From the NCBI GenBank assembly GCA_963717125.1, contig CAVQVG010000019.1, positions 124,001 to 188,000 of the forward strand: DNA of 64,000 bases, read 5' to 3'. The stretch is from RYN-230 sp963717125 (GTDB lineage: Bacteria; Actinomycetota; Actinomycetes; Streptosporangiales; Streptosporangiaceae). Shown here piece after piece: positions 27,078-35,492 of the stretch. Under the pieces are notes generated by a model, which saw only the letters and a list, made by a program, of their open reading frames with translations, did no database searches and had not been told where the DNA came from. Numbering within the stretch: position 1 is the stretch's first letter; every line of letters begins with the position of its first letter. The position numbers and the translations under genes are program-made.

Positions 27078-28529
27078 GTGAGCATTGACGCGCTCATCGG
27101 GCGGATGGAAGCGCTGCTCGGCCCGCTGGAGGCGGCCGGTGACCCGCGGCGCTTCTTCCACGCCACGTATCTGCGCACCACCCGGGCCGTCCGGGACGCG
27201 CTCAACGCCGGGCGGTTCGGCGACCCGGAGTGGGTGGAGCGGTGGGACGTCGCATTCGCCGACCTGTATCTGGACGCGCTGCGCGCCGACTCGGCGGGCG
27301 CGGCCGTGCCCGGCCCGTGGGCGGTCGCGTTCCGCACCGGGCGGCAGCATCCGGCGGCACCCGCGCTGCGCCACGTTCTGCTGGGCATGAACGCGCACAT
27401 CAACTACGACCTGCCGCAGGCGCTGCTGGCGGTGATGAGCGGCCCCGAGTTCGCCGACCCGGCGCTGCTCCGCCAGCGCCACGCCGACCATGAGCACATC
27501 GACGAGGTGCTCAGCCAGCGGGTCGGTGCCGAGGACGCCGAACTGGCCGGCCCGGCCCCGCGGTCCGCGGCCGACGCCCTGCTCGGCCCCGTCAACCAGG
27601 CCGCCAGCCGGCGCTTCCTGCGCGAGGCGCGAGCCAAGGTGTGGGACAACGCTATCGAGCTGAACGCCGCCCGGTCGCTCGGTGCCGCCGCCTATGCGGA
27701 GCGGCTGGGTGATCTCGAGGCGCTGAGCGCCGCCCGCGTCGCCGAACTGGTCCGGCCGGGGCACGTGCTGTTGCGGCTGGCGCTGCACGGCTTCGGCGTC
27801 CGGCTGGTGGCCCCGGGCAGCCGGGTCCACGGCAGCCGGGTCCACGGCAGCCGGGTCCACGGCAGCCGGGTCCACGGCAGCGGGGGTCAGGGCGGCCGGG
27901 GCCAGGGCGGCCGGGGCCAGGGCGGCCGGGCCCGGGGCGGTGGCTCCGGGCGGGTCCCGGGCGGGCCGCGGTCGTTCGACCCGGCCCTGGTGGCCGACCT
28001 GGAGTTCCGGGCCTGGGTGGGGTATTACCGCCGGGATTGGCCCGCGGTGCTGCGCGCCTCGGTGGGTCTGGTCCGGGCCGGGTTCGGGATGAGCTGGCCG
28101 CGCACCCTGCGGGGCGCCTGGCTGGTGCTGCGGGCCAACCAGCTCTGGGCGCCCGCGGACAACGATCCGGACGGCGCGCGGCGCTGCATGCGGCGGTTCT
28201 ACGGCCTGGTCCGGTCGGTGTACGGGCTGCCCGGTGACATCGCCGAAGCGGCCCGGCTCGAGGTGGAGTGGTGGCGGGTGCACCGGGAGCACCAGCATGG
28301 CTCGGGGCCCGCCGACGCGGTCGTGGACGCGGTGGCCCGGCTGTACGCGTTCCTGTACCAGGCCCCGCACAGTGCGGTCCGGCCGGCCGCGGCGCACCGC
28401 GCGCACGCGATGCACCTCTCGGATCGGTGGGTAGCTGAAGGCTGCCGGCCGGACAGCCCGCTGCTCGCCCTGGAGCACGCGGCCCTGGTCCGGTCCTACG
28501 CCGCCCTGCTGGCCGCCGTGCGCCGCTGA
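27078..28529 (+). CDS. DUF5995 protein fused through a pentapeptide-repeat linker to a second domain
   Basis: A 483-residue cytoplasmic protein. Residues 1-240 match DUF5995 in pattern: YLRTTRAVRDALNAGRFGDP, WVERWDVAFADLYLDAL and LLGMNAHINYDLPQALL. Residues 247-286 are eight 5-residue units (GSRVH x4, then Gly/Arg/Gln variants). Residues 300-483 are a second region, FRAWVGYYRRDWPAVLRAS then LRANQLWAPADNDPDGARRC and EVEWWRVHREHQ, which I recall as a separate small protein in other actinomycetes. Function of both parts is unknown. GTG at 27078 follows GGGGAGG. A weak hairpin with a T-rich tail (28583-28605) follows. Confidence 0.82.
   Translation: MSIDALIGRMEALLGPLEAAGDPRRFFHATYLRTTRAVRDALNAGRFGDPEWVERWDVAFADLYLDALRADSAGAAVPGPWAVAFRTGRQHPAAPALRHVLLGMNAHINYDLPQALLAVMSGPEFADPALLRQRHADHEHIDEVLSQRVGAEDAELAGPAPRSAADALLGPVNQAASRRFLREARAKVWDNAIELNAARSLGAAAYAERLGDLEALSAARVAELVRPGHVLLRLALHGFGVRLVAPGSRVHGSRVHGSRVHGSRVHGSGGQGGRGQGGRGQGGRARGGGSGRVPGGPRSFDPALVADLEFRAWVGYYRRDWPAVLRASVGLVRAGFGMSWPRTLRGAWLVLRANQLWAPADNDPDGARRCMRRFYGLVRSVYGLPGDIAEAARLEVEWWRVHREHQHGSGPADAVVDAVARLYAFLYQAPHSAVRPAAAHRAHAMHLSDRWVAEGCRPDSPLLALEHAALVRSYAALLAAVRR
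27817..27936. repeat. Eight tandem 15-bp units inside a coding sequence
   Basis: Four copies of GGCAGCCGGGTCCAC are followed by four variants (two of them GGCGGCCGGGGCCAG), 120 bp in all. All units are exactly 15 bp, so the frame is kept across the linker of the DUF5995 fusion protein. Confidence 0.95.
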
Positions 28530-28619
28530 GCCGGCCATCCCCTGCCGATCATCCGCGGCGTGCCCTCCTCCGCTCAGTAGGAGCAGGCGTCCTGCACTTT
28601 TAATTCAACGGCACCATTC

Positions 28620-28770
28620 AGCAGTGGACAAGATGCAGTGCAGATTGCACTACCATTGGTCACGCAAACTTCACGTTTGTGCGCACTAGGCATTACTCTG
28701 GACCATGACGCACACACCACCGGCACTGACCGCCGTCGCTTAACCGCCAGCCGGAGGGGGCAAGTACCGC
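28620..28770 (+). promoter_or_regulatory. Control region of the XRE/DUF5753 gene
   Basis: This stretch is visibly poorer in G+C than its surroundings. It holds two short inverted repeats, GTGCA-GAT-TGCAC at 28636-28648 and CAAAC-TTCAC-GTTTG around 28665-28680, which could be operators for the HTH protein itself. A 12-codon ORF (ATG 28705 to TAA 28743) ends 27 bp before the gene and may be a leader peptide. The gene has a GGAGGGGG site. No confident -10/-35 pair was assigned. Confidence 0.45.
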
Positions 28771-29643
28771 ATGCCTGACCAGGGCAGCCAGACCGTCCGG
28801 CGCCGTCGGCTCGCCGCCGAGCTGCGCCGACTGCGGGAACGTGCTGGCCTGACCGGCGATGAAGCGGCCGCGACGCTGGGCTGGAGCGGTTCGAAGATCA
28901 GTCGTATCGAACTGCACCGGATCGGTGTGAAGCGTGATGACCTGGACAAACTCCTCGACCTGTACAAGGTGGAGAGCCCGTACCGGGAAGAGCTCCAGGC
29001 CCTGGCCAGCGAGTCGAGCAAGATCGGGCGACTCAGGTCGGTGGTGGCCGGCCTGCCCACCGACTACGCCGAATACCTGTCCGCGGAGGACGAGGCCCGG
29101 TCCATCTGGAACTGGGAGCCACTGGTCGTGCCCGGGCTGCTGCAAGCCGAGGACTACACCCGGGCGGTCATGGCCGGCTACCAGTCAATGTTCCGGCTGC
29201 CCCCGGGTGACGCGGAAAGGCGGGTCGCTCTGCGCCGGATGCGCCAGCAGCTGCTGACCAGGGAGCCAGAGCTGGACCTGTCCTTCGTCATCGACGAATC
29301 AGTGCTGCGGCGGCGTTTTGGTGATAACGCTGGCATGCGTAAGCAATTGCTACGGGTGACCGAAGTATCCGAAATGCGCAATGTGGACGTGCGGGTGCTT
29401 CCGCTCGGCGGTGAGCACCCGCTGGCCACCGGGGCGTTTTCTTACATGCAGTTCCCACAAGTGCACGATGTGCCACTAAGGGACATCGTAAGTGTCGAGC
29501 ACCTGACAGGTAGTTACTACCTGGAAGACGAAGAGCAAACGTTCAGATACCGAGTGACATTCGAGGGGTTGCTGGAGAAATCCCTGGATCCGTCCGAATC
29601 CAGGGATCTCATCGTCCGGACGGCGCACGAGCTATGGGCCTAG
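28771..29643 (+). CDS. XRE-family regulator with DUF5753 domain
   Basis: A 290-residue protein. Residues 10-70 form a helix-turn-helix (RRLAAELRRLRERAGLTGDE, GWSGSKISRIELHRIGVKRD). Residues 95-280 are DUF5753, with WEPLVVPGLLQAEDYTRAVM, VIDESVLRR and GAFSYMQFP. In actinomycetes such proteins are usually encoded beside a small DUF397 protein and act in developmental or stress gene control. Here the DUF397 gene lies downstream on the opposite strand, converging with a 44-bp gap. ATG at 28771 follows GGAGGGGG. G+C is lower than in neighbouring genes. Confidence 0.92.
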   Translation: MPDQGSQTVRRRRLAAELRRLRERAGLTGDEAAATLGWSGSKISRIELHRIGVKRDDLDKLLDLYKVESPYREELQALASESSKIGRLRSVVAGLPTDYAEYLSAEDEARSIWNWEPLVVPGLLQAEDYTRAVMAGYQSMFRLPPGDAERRVALRRMRQQLLTREPELDLSFVIDESVLRRRFGDNAGMRKQLLRVTEVSEMRNVDVRVLPLGGEHPLATGAFSYMQFPQVHDVPLRDIVSVEHLTGSYYLEDEEQTFRYRVTFEGLLEKSLDPSESRDLIVRTAHELWA

Positions 29644-29687
29644 CCAGCCCAGCCCCAGCCGGCAGCCGGGCTGGCCAGGGGAGCTGG

Positions 29688-29894
29688 TTAGGACCGGCCG
29701 TCCTTGATGCTGACGAGGAAGGCAGCCCAGGCCGCCGGGGAGAACTGGAGCACGGGGCTTCCGGCGCCTGCCTTCGAGTCCCGCACGCCAATCCTGTCCG
29801 CACCCAGGTCGGCGACTTCGACGCAGTTGCCGTTGTACCCGCTGTACGTGCTCTTACGCCACTGGACGAAATCGGGCGACTGCGGAAAGTGCAC
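29688..29894 (-). CDS. DUF397 small protein
   Basis: A 68-residue protein with the DUF397 pattern: WRKSTYSGYNGNCVEVADLG, then IGVRDSK and VLQFSPAAWAAFLVSIKDG. DUF397 proteins pair with XRE/DUF5753 regulators and resemble antitoxin-like or adaptor partners. The GTG at 29894 was chosen because it has a GGGGGA site at 6 bases and gives the usual family length; the frame is open further upstream to 30029 without similarity. The stop is TAA. The gene converges with the regulator gene instead of following it. Confidence 0.85.
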   Translation of the reverse strand: MHFPQSPDFVQWRKSTYSGYNGNCVEVADLGADRIGVRDSKAGAGSPVLQFSPAAWAAFLVSIKDGRS

Positions 29895-30590
29895 ACCATT
29901 CCCCCGGTTATGGTCAACCCGGGCGGGACGGTGCTGGCCTGCTTCATTCTGTCGGGCAACCACTGTTACCTCGCGATGGGCTAAGGCCGCCGGCACCTGC
30001 CGACGGCGATCGGATTTGGGGTCATACAAAGGCGATACGGGGCAATGCGCCAGCGGCGGACGCTGGGAACTTTAAAGGGCCTGCCAGCGGCAGGCCGTTC
30101 GGTTCGGTGCGGTGAAACTGTAATACCTGGCGCTCTCGCCGCGCCAACTTTTCCTCCAAAGATCGGTCAACTGCTCTATGAATCGGGGCGGCGCGAAGAC
30201 GTGACGAACTTAGTGGGATCGGCCCAGGCCAGGGCAGGCCAGGCCGAACCATCCGCAATCCGGCCCGTCTCGCACAAGTCGCCGCAGGTCAAGCCACACT
30301 AATCACACTGCCCACAGCAGCCACCTGGGTAGGCGCCCCGGGCTCGGCCCCGGGCGGTCAGGCCCGGACGATTAGCAGTCCTGATGGTCAGCCCCAGACG
30401 CTCCTCAGCTCCTGGGCCGCCCTACGGTGCTGATGTGACTGGTGAGGTTGAAGGGTCGCGAGGTCAGCCCAGCATTTCGGCTCAGCAGTCCCCCAGGCAG
30501 GTTGAGCTTCGTGATCAAACGTCTGGTGTCGCTATAGCGACACCAGACGTTTGATCACGAACAGGGAACCGGCGGCTCAGCCCCAGACGC
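29895..30590. other. Gene-poor region between DUF397 and the MetE-like gene
   Basis: About 700 bp with no ORF that shows a ribosome site, codon bias or recognisable sequence. It contains the promoter side of the DUF397 gene, a moderately AT-richer stretch at 30060-30200, a 16-bp direct repeat at 30388 and 30577, and the second palindrome at 30508-30561. Confidence 0.6.
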
Positions 30591-30592
30591 TC
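30388..30592. repeat. 16-bp direct repeat bracketing the second palindrome
   Basis: TCAGCCCCAGACGCTC occurs at 30388-30403 and again at 30577-30592. A shorter relative is the stop region of the MetE-like gene just after it. The two copies enclose 173 bp that contain the palindrome at 30508-30561. This may be a duplicated gene end or the footprint of an inserted small element. Confidence 0.7.
30508..30561. repeat. 54-bp perfect palindrome, copy 2 of the family
   Basis: Each half reads TTCGTGATCAA, variable block ACGTCTGG, then TGTCGCTATA to the centre, with every base paired. The outer 11 nt and the core match the element at 246-303, while the variable 8 nt differ on both arms in a compensating way; the core here is 2 bp shorter. 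It lies 29 bp downstream of the MetE-like gene stop and may terminate that operon. Confidence 0.9.
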
Positions 30593-31707
30593 AGCCCCAA
30601 ACATCACGGGCGACGTTGACGATGAGCTCGAGCTTGGCGACCTGCTGGTCGTAGGTCAGCTCGTTGCCCTCCACCGTGGAGGAAAACCCGCACTGCCCCG
30701 ACAGGCACAGCTGCTCCAGCGGCACGAACCGGGACGCCGCCTCGATCCGCCGCTTCAGGCCGTCCGGGTCCTCCAGCACACCGCTCTTGGTCGTGACCAG
30801 GCCCAGCACCACCATCTTGCCCGGCGGCACGAACCGCAGCGGCGCGAACCCGCCCGAGCGCTCATCATCGAACTCCAGGAAGAACCCATCCACGTCCAGC
30901 CCCCCGAACAGCGCCTCGGCCACGAAGTCATACCCGCCCGAGGCGGCCCACGAAGACCGGAAGTTCCCCCGGCACAGATGCGTCGTCACCGCCAGCCCCG
31001 CCGGCGCCCGCCAGCGCCGCGTTCACCTGCCGGATATACCGCAGATGCAGATGCTCCGCGTCCTCCCCCCGCGCCGCGATCTCCGCCCGCTGCGCCGGGT
31101 CGTTCAGGTACGCCAGCGACGTGTCATCAAACTGCAGATACCGGCAGCCCAGCCCGGCCAGCCGCGCCACCTCATCGCCATACGCCGCCGCCAGATCCGC
31201 CCAGAACTCCTCCATATCCGGATACACACCCGGATCAACCGACGCCGGCCCACCCCGGTAATGCACCATGTTCGGCGACGGGATCGTCAGCTTCGGCACC
31301 GCCGAGGTGACCACCGACTGGAGGTACCGGAAGTCGTCCGCGAAGATCGTGTGATCGAGCCGGACCTTGCTGTCCACCAGGATCGACGCCGGCGTGTACT
31401 CGATGTCGCCGGCCGCGTTGTGGAACTTCACGGCCAGGTTCCCGGGCGCCTTGCTGATTCCGCCGAGCTGGTAGATGAAGTCCATGTGCCACGACGCGCG
31501 GCGGAACTCGCCGTCGGTGGCCGACTGCAAGCCGACCGCTTCCTGCATCTTCACCGCAGCCGCGATGGCCGTGTCCTCCACCGCCCGGAGCTGCTCGGCC
31601 GGGATGCGGCCGGCCGCGAAATCGGCGCGGGCGGCCAGCAGCTCCGGCGGCCGGAGCAGGCTGCCCACGTGGTCCGCGCGGAACGGGGGGCTGGTACGAG
31701 GGCTCAT
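30591..31707 (-). pseudogene. Core-MetE-like methionine synthase/methyltransferase, frameshifted
   Basis: Residues from ATG 31707 (FRADHVGSLLRPPELL, SPNMVHYRGG, YLQFDDTSLAYL) run to about 31010 in one frame. The rest (TTHLCRGNFRSSW, GFFLEFDDERSGGF, LCLSGQCGFSST) is in another. Together they form a roughly 371-residue MetE C-terminal-type barrel with Zn ligands His and Cys (HLC), Glu (LEFDD) and Cys (QCGFSS) all present. The span is one base over a multiple of three, so an extra base lies within 30991-31012. It lacks the MetE N-terminal domain. It is the last gene behind the molybdenum-hydroxylase subunits, which hints at methyl transfer or demethylation in that pathway. Confidence 0.8.
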
Positions 31708-31755
31708 GGTTCTCCTTGACGTGCGATGTCCGCTATCCGGCGCGCCCGGCCGCTG

Positions 31756-32577
31756 CTATCCGGCGCGCCCGGCGGCTTCCGCCAGGGCCCGGCCGGTCAG
31801 GACGCGGGCCAGGTGCTCACGGTAGGCCGGGGTGGCGTTGATGTCCTCGACCGGGCTGGTCCCCTCGGCGGCGTGCGCCGCCGCGTCGCGCGGGCCGGCG
31901 CCGCTGGCCAGCGCGCGTTCCACCGCGGTGGCCCGGACCGGGGTGCTGGCCATGTTGACCAGGGCCACCGAGCTGCCCTGCACCGCGACCCCGACGATGG
32001 CCCAGTCGATGGCGCGCTTGGTGAACTTCTGGAACGACCAGCCGGCCGCGGCCGGCTTGGGCACCCGGACCTCCACCAGCAGCTCATCGTCTTCCAGGGC
32101 CGTCTCGAACAGGCCCTGGAAGAAGTCGGCCGCGGCGATCTCGCGCGTCCCGGACGGCCCGCGGGCGACCAGCGTGGCGTCCAGGGCCAGGATGACGGCG
32201 GGCAGGTCGGACGCGGGGTCGGCGTGCGCCAGCGACCCGCCGAGCGTGCCGCGGTGCCGGATCTGCGGGTCGCCCACCTGGCCGGCCGCGTGCGCGAGCA
32301 GCGGGACGGCCTGGGCCAGCAGCGCGGAGTGCTCCAGGTCGTGGTGCCGGGTCAGCGCGCCGATCGCGATGTGCCCGGCCGCGTCGCGGATGTAACTCAG
32401 CTCGCGCAGCGGCGCCAGGTCGATGAGCACCTCGGGCTGGGCCAGCCGCAGCTTCATCAGCGGCAGCAGGGAGTGCCCGCCGGCCAGGAACTTCGCGTCG
32501 TCGCCGTGCTCGGCGGCCAGCGCGAGCGCCTCGTCCACCGACGACGCGCGCAGATACGTGAACGGCGCCGGGATCAC
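31756..32577 (-). CDS. FAD subunit of a molybdenum hydroxylase (CoxM-type)
   Basis: A 273-residue protein with the FAD motifs AGGHSLLPLMKLRLAQPEVLID and RHRGTLGGSLAHADPASDLP, characteristic of the medium subunit of xanthine/CO-dehydrogenase-family enzymes. It passes electrons from the 2Fe-2S subunit to the acceptor. The GTG at 32577 begins at the homologous VIPAPFTYLRA. In the repaired reading it overlaps the stop of the 2Fe-2S gene (GTGA). Order on the minus strand is large, small, medium, then the MetE-like gene. Confidence 0.92.
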   Translation of the reverse strand: MIPAPFTYLRASSVDEALALAAEHGDDAKFLAGGHSLLPLMKLRLAQPEVLIDLAPLRELSYIRDAAGHIAIGALTRHHDLEHSALLAQAVPLLAHAAGQVGDPQIRHRGTLGGSLAHADPASDLPAVILALDATLVARGPSGTREIAAADFFQGLFETALEDDELLVEVRVPKPAAAGWSFQKFTKRAIDWAIVGVAVQGSSVALVNMASTPVRATAVERALASGAGPRDAAAHAAEGTSPVEDINATPAYREHLARVLTGRALAEAAGRAG

Positions 32578-33151
32578 CGGGCCACCTCCCCGGCGGCCAG
32601 CCCACCGACGGCCGACCCACCGGCGGCCAGCCCACCCGCGGCAGGCTACCCGCGGCCGGCTCACCCGCGGCTGGCTCACCTGACTCCGTGGCCATCTCCT
32701 CGGCGGCGGCCAGCACCGCGCGGACGATGTTGTGGTAGCCGGTGCACCGGCACAGGTTGCCTTCCAGCCCGATCCGGACCTGCTCCTCGGTGGGCAGTGG
32801 GTTCTCCCGGAGCAGGGACACTGAGGCCAGCACCATGCCCGGGGTGCAGAAGCCGCACTGCAGGCCGTGTTCGCTGCGGAACGCCCGCTGCACCGGATGC
32901 AGTTCGCCGTCCGGCCCGGCCAGCCCTTCCGCGGTGACCACCTGATGTCCGTCCGCCTGGGCCGCCAGCACGGTGCAGGACTTGACCGACTCACCGTCGA
33001 GCAGCACCGTGCAGGCGCCGCAGGACGTGGTGTCGCAGCCGACGTTGGTCGCGGTCAGCCCGGCCGACTCGCGCAGGAAGTGCACCAGCAGCGTGCGGTC
33101 CTCGACCTCCGCGGCCACCTCGGCGCCGTTCACCGTCATCGTCACCTTCAC
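32574..33151 (-). CDS. 2Fe-2S subunit of a molybdenum hydroxylase (CoxS-type), C-terminal frameshift
   Basis: All eight cluster Cys are present: CDTTSCGACTVLLDG then C further on for the plant-type cluster, and GLQCGFCTPGM with NLCRCTGYHNI for the second. The tail is made of 15-bp repeats, one of which is 14 bp, so the frame is lost after the conserved domain and runs on through the next gene. Restoring one base gives a tail of EPAAG/GLAAG-like units ending EVAR and a TGA that overlaps the FAD-subunit GTG. GTG at 33151 overlaps the large-subunit stop (GTGA). The conserved domain itself is intact. Confidence 0.85.
32591..32679. repeat. Six tandem 15-bp units, one shortened to 14 bp
   Basis: Units such as CGGCGGCCAGCCCAC and CCGCGGCTGGCTCAC follow head to tail. 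The fourth (32636-32649) has 14 bp. This one-base loss explains why the 2Fe-2S-subunit frame misses its stop. Confidence 0.92.
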
Positions 33152-35400
33152 GAGCGAGCCTCTCTGATCGCGGTCCATACCCGGAGCGGCGTGGCCGGCA
33201 TGTCGATGTGCCGGACGCCGAGGTGCGCGACGGCGTCCACCACCGCGCTCAGCGCGGCCGGGGTGGCGCCGATGGTGCCCGCCTCGCCGATGCCCTTAAC
33301 CCCGAGCGGGTTCACCGTGGTCGGGGTCTCCATCTCGACCAGCTCGAAGGACGGCAGCTCGGTCGCGGTGATCGCCGCGTAGTCGGCCAGCGTGCCGGTC
33401 AGCGGGTTGCCGTCGGCGTCATAGCGCACCTCTTCGAGCAGCGCCTGGGCCACCCCCTGGGCGATGCCGCCGTGCCGCTGCCCCTCGGCCAGCACCGGGT
33501 TCAGCACCCGGCCCGCGTCGTCCACGGTGATGTGCCGGACCAGGGTGGCTTTGCCGGTCTCGGTGTCCACCTGCACCACCGCGACATGCGCGCCGAACGG
33601 GAAGGTGGGGCTGGCCGGCTTGAAGTCAACGTCGGCCGCCAGCCCAGCCGGGCCGGCCTGCCCGGCCACCGCGGCCCAGCTCAGCGCCGTGTCCGGGTCG
33701 CCGCGCACCTGCCAGGCGCCGCGGCTGACGTCCAGCTCCAGGTCGGCTTCGCTGGCCTCCAGCAGGCTGGCGGCCACCCCGCGGGCCTGGTCCTTGACCT
33801 CGACGGCGGCCTGGTGGACGGCGCTACCGCCGAGTTGCAGCGACCGGGAGCCGTACGTGCCGACGCCCCGGGGCACCTCGTCGGTGTCGCCGTGCCGCAC
33901 GGTGATCCGGTCCATCGGGATGCCGAGCTCGCTGGTGACCAGCATGGCGAACGCGGTCTGGTGGCCCTGGCCGTGCGGCGAGCTACCGGTATACACGGTC
34001 GCCGCCCCGGTGCCGTCCACCACCAGCCGGGACGTCTCGCCGCCGGAGTAGTCCCCGGCGGTGATCTCGACGTAACAGGACACCCCGATGCCGAGCTGGA
34101 CCACGTCACCGCGCTTCCGGCGGCGGGCCTGGTCGGCCCGCAGCTCCGGGTACCCGGCCGCGGCCAGCACCTTGTCCAAGGCGGCCGCGTACTCCCCGGT
34201 GTCGTAGACCGCCCCGCCCGGCGTGGTGTACGGGAACGCGTCCGGGGGCACCAGGTTCCGGCGCCGGACCTCGGCCGGGTCCAGGCCGATCTCGGCCGCG
34301 AACAGGTCCACCGCCCGCTCGATGGCCGCGGTGGCCTCGGGCCGCCCGGCGCCCCGGTAAGCGGAGATCGGGGTCGTGTTGGTCAGCACCACCCGGTAGC
34401 TGGCCCCGCAGTACGGCAAGTCGTACACGCCGCTCGCCATCAGCTGGGTCAGCGTCGGCAGGAACAGCCCGAACCGCGGGTAGGCCCCGCAGTCCTGGAC
34501 GATGTCCAGGTGGTACGCCAGGATCCGGCCGTCCCGGGTGCCGCCGATCCGGATCGTGTGCTGCTGGGCCCGGCCGTGCACCATGCCGAGCAGGTTCTCG
34601 TTCCGGGTCTCCACCCAGCGCACCGGCCGGCCGAGCCGCCGGGCGGCCCAGGCCACCGCGATCGTGTCCCGGTCCGTGGCGATCTTGGCGCCGAAGCCGC
34701 CGCCGACGTCCGGGGTGATGACGCGCACGGCCGGCTGATCCAGGCCGAGCGCCCCGGCGACCTGGTCCCGGGCCTGCTGCGCGTTCTGCGTGCTGGCCCA
34801 CAGCGTGAGCCGGCCGTCCGCCCAGCTGGCGGCGGCCGCCCGGACCTCCAGCGGGACCGGGGCCACTCGCTGGTTCGGGAAGGTGCGCCGCACCACGACC
34901 TCGCACCCGGCGAACGCGTCATCCGGGGCCGGGCTGCCGCCGGACCCGACCACGTTGGAGCCGGCCCACGGGAACAGCAGCGCCTGGTCGGCCAGGGCCG
35001 CGTCCACCCCGACCACCGGGGTCAGCGGCTGGTAGTCCACGCTGACCAGCTCGGCCGCGTCCTCGCCCTGGTAGGCGTCTTCGGTCAGCACGATCGCGAC
35101 CGGCTCCCCGACGTAGCGCACCCGGTCGGTGGCCAGCAGCGGCTCGGTGGTCGGCCGGTCCGCGGCCGGGGGCAGGTCATCGGCGTCCGCCGCGGTCAGC
35201 ACCGCGACCACCCCGGGCGCGTCCAGCGCCGCCTTGGCGTCGATGCTGGTGATCTCGGCGTGCGCCACCGGGCTGCGGACGAACGTGACGCGGAGCGCGC
35301 CGGCCAGTTCCGGCACGCGGAGATCGTCGGTATAGGTGCCCCCCGCGGTGAGCAATCGTGGGTCCTCGGTCCGCACCACCCGGGTTCCCAGAATGCTCAT
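33148..35400 (-). CDS. Large molybdopterin subunit of a CoxL-like (form II) hydroxylase
   Basis: A 750-residue catalytic subunit. It has GTRVVRTEDPRLLTAGGTY at the N-terminus, the Moco contact TPDVGGGFGAK, active-site loop SAYRGAGRPEA (347-357), GQGHQTAFAML and the catalytic Glu in GVKGIGEAGTIGA. True CO dehydrogenases carry AYxCSFR; the AYRGAGR loop marks form II enzymes, most of which hydroxylate other, often N-heteroaromatic or aldehyde, substrates. ATG at 35400 follows GAGGAG. The 92-bp gap to the lyase gene contains the 12-bp palindrome TACCGGCCGGTA (35464-35475) and a possible TATGGT -10, so an internal promoter is possible. Confidence 0.93.
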   Translation of the reverse strand: MSILGTRVVRTEDPRLLTAGGTYTDDLRVPELAGALRVTFVRSPVAHAEITSIDAKAALDAPGVVAVLTAADADDLPPAADRPTTEPLLATDRVRYVGEPVAIVLTEDAYQGEDAAELVSVDYQPLTPVVGVDAALADQALLFPWAGSNVVGSGGSPAPDDAFAGCEVVVRRTFPNQRVAPVPLEVRAAAASWADGRLTLWASTQNAQQARDQVAGALGLDQPAVRVITPDVGGGFGAKIATDRDTIAVAWAARRLGRPVRWVETRNENLLGMVHGRAQQHTIRIGGTRDGRILAYHLDIVQDCGAYPRFGLFLPTLTQLMASGVYDLPYCGASYRVVLTNTTPISAYRGAGRPEATAAIERAVDLFAAEIGLDPAEVRRRNLVPPDAFPYTTPGGAVYDTGEYAAALDKVLAAAGYPELRADQARRRKRGDVVQLGIGVSCYVEITAGDYSGGETSRLVVDGTGAATVYTGSSPHGQGHQTAFAMLVTSELGIPMDRITVRHGDTDEVPRGVGTYGSRSLQLGGSAVHQAAVEVKDQARGVAASLLEASEADLELDVSRGAWQVRGDPDTALSWAAVAGQAGPAGLAADVDFKPASPTFPFGAHVAVVQVDTETGKATLVRHITVDDAGRVLNPVLAEGQRHGGIAQGVAQALLEEVRYDADGNPLTGTLADYAAITATELPSFELVEMETPTTVNPLGVKGIGEAGTIGATPAALSAVVDAVAHLGVRHIDMPATPLRVWTAIREARS

Positions 35401-35492
35401 CAGGTCTCCTCACTGCCGCCGCGTCGGTACCGGCCCACCATAGAACACGCCCGAGGGGGTGGGTACCGGCCGGTAGGCCGCCCACCCGCTGG

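Noticed and set aside
30022..30302. Small ORFs on both strands in the gene-poor region
   Set aside because: No ribosome site or codon bias; mutually overlapping shadows.
32084..33178. Extended 364-residue 2Fe-2S protein
   Set aside because: Beyond about residue 165 it is the FAD-subunit gene read in the wrong frame after the 14-bp repeat unit.
31756..35400. True aerobic CO dehydrogenase operon
   Set aside because: The active-site loop is AYRGAGR, not AYxCSFR, and the neighbours (lyase, MetE-like) point to another substrate.
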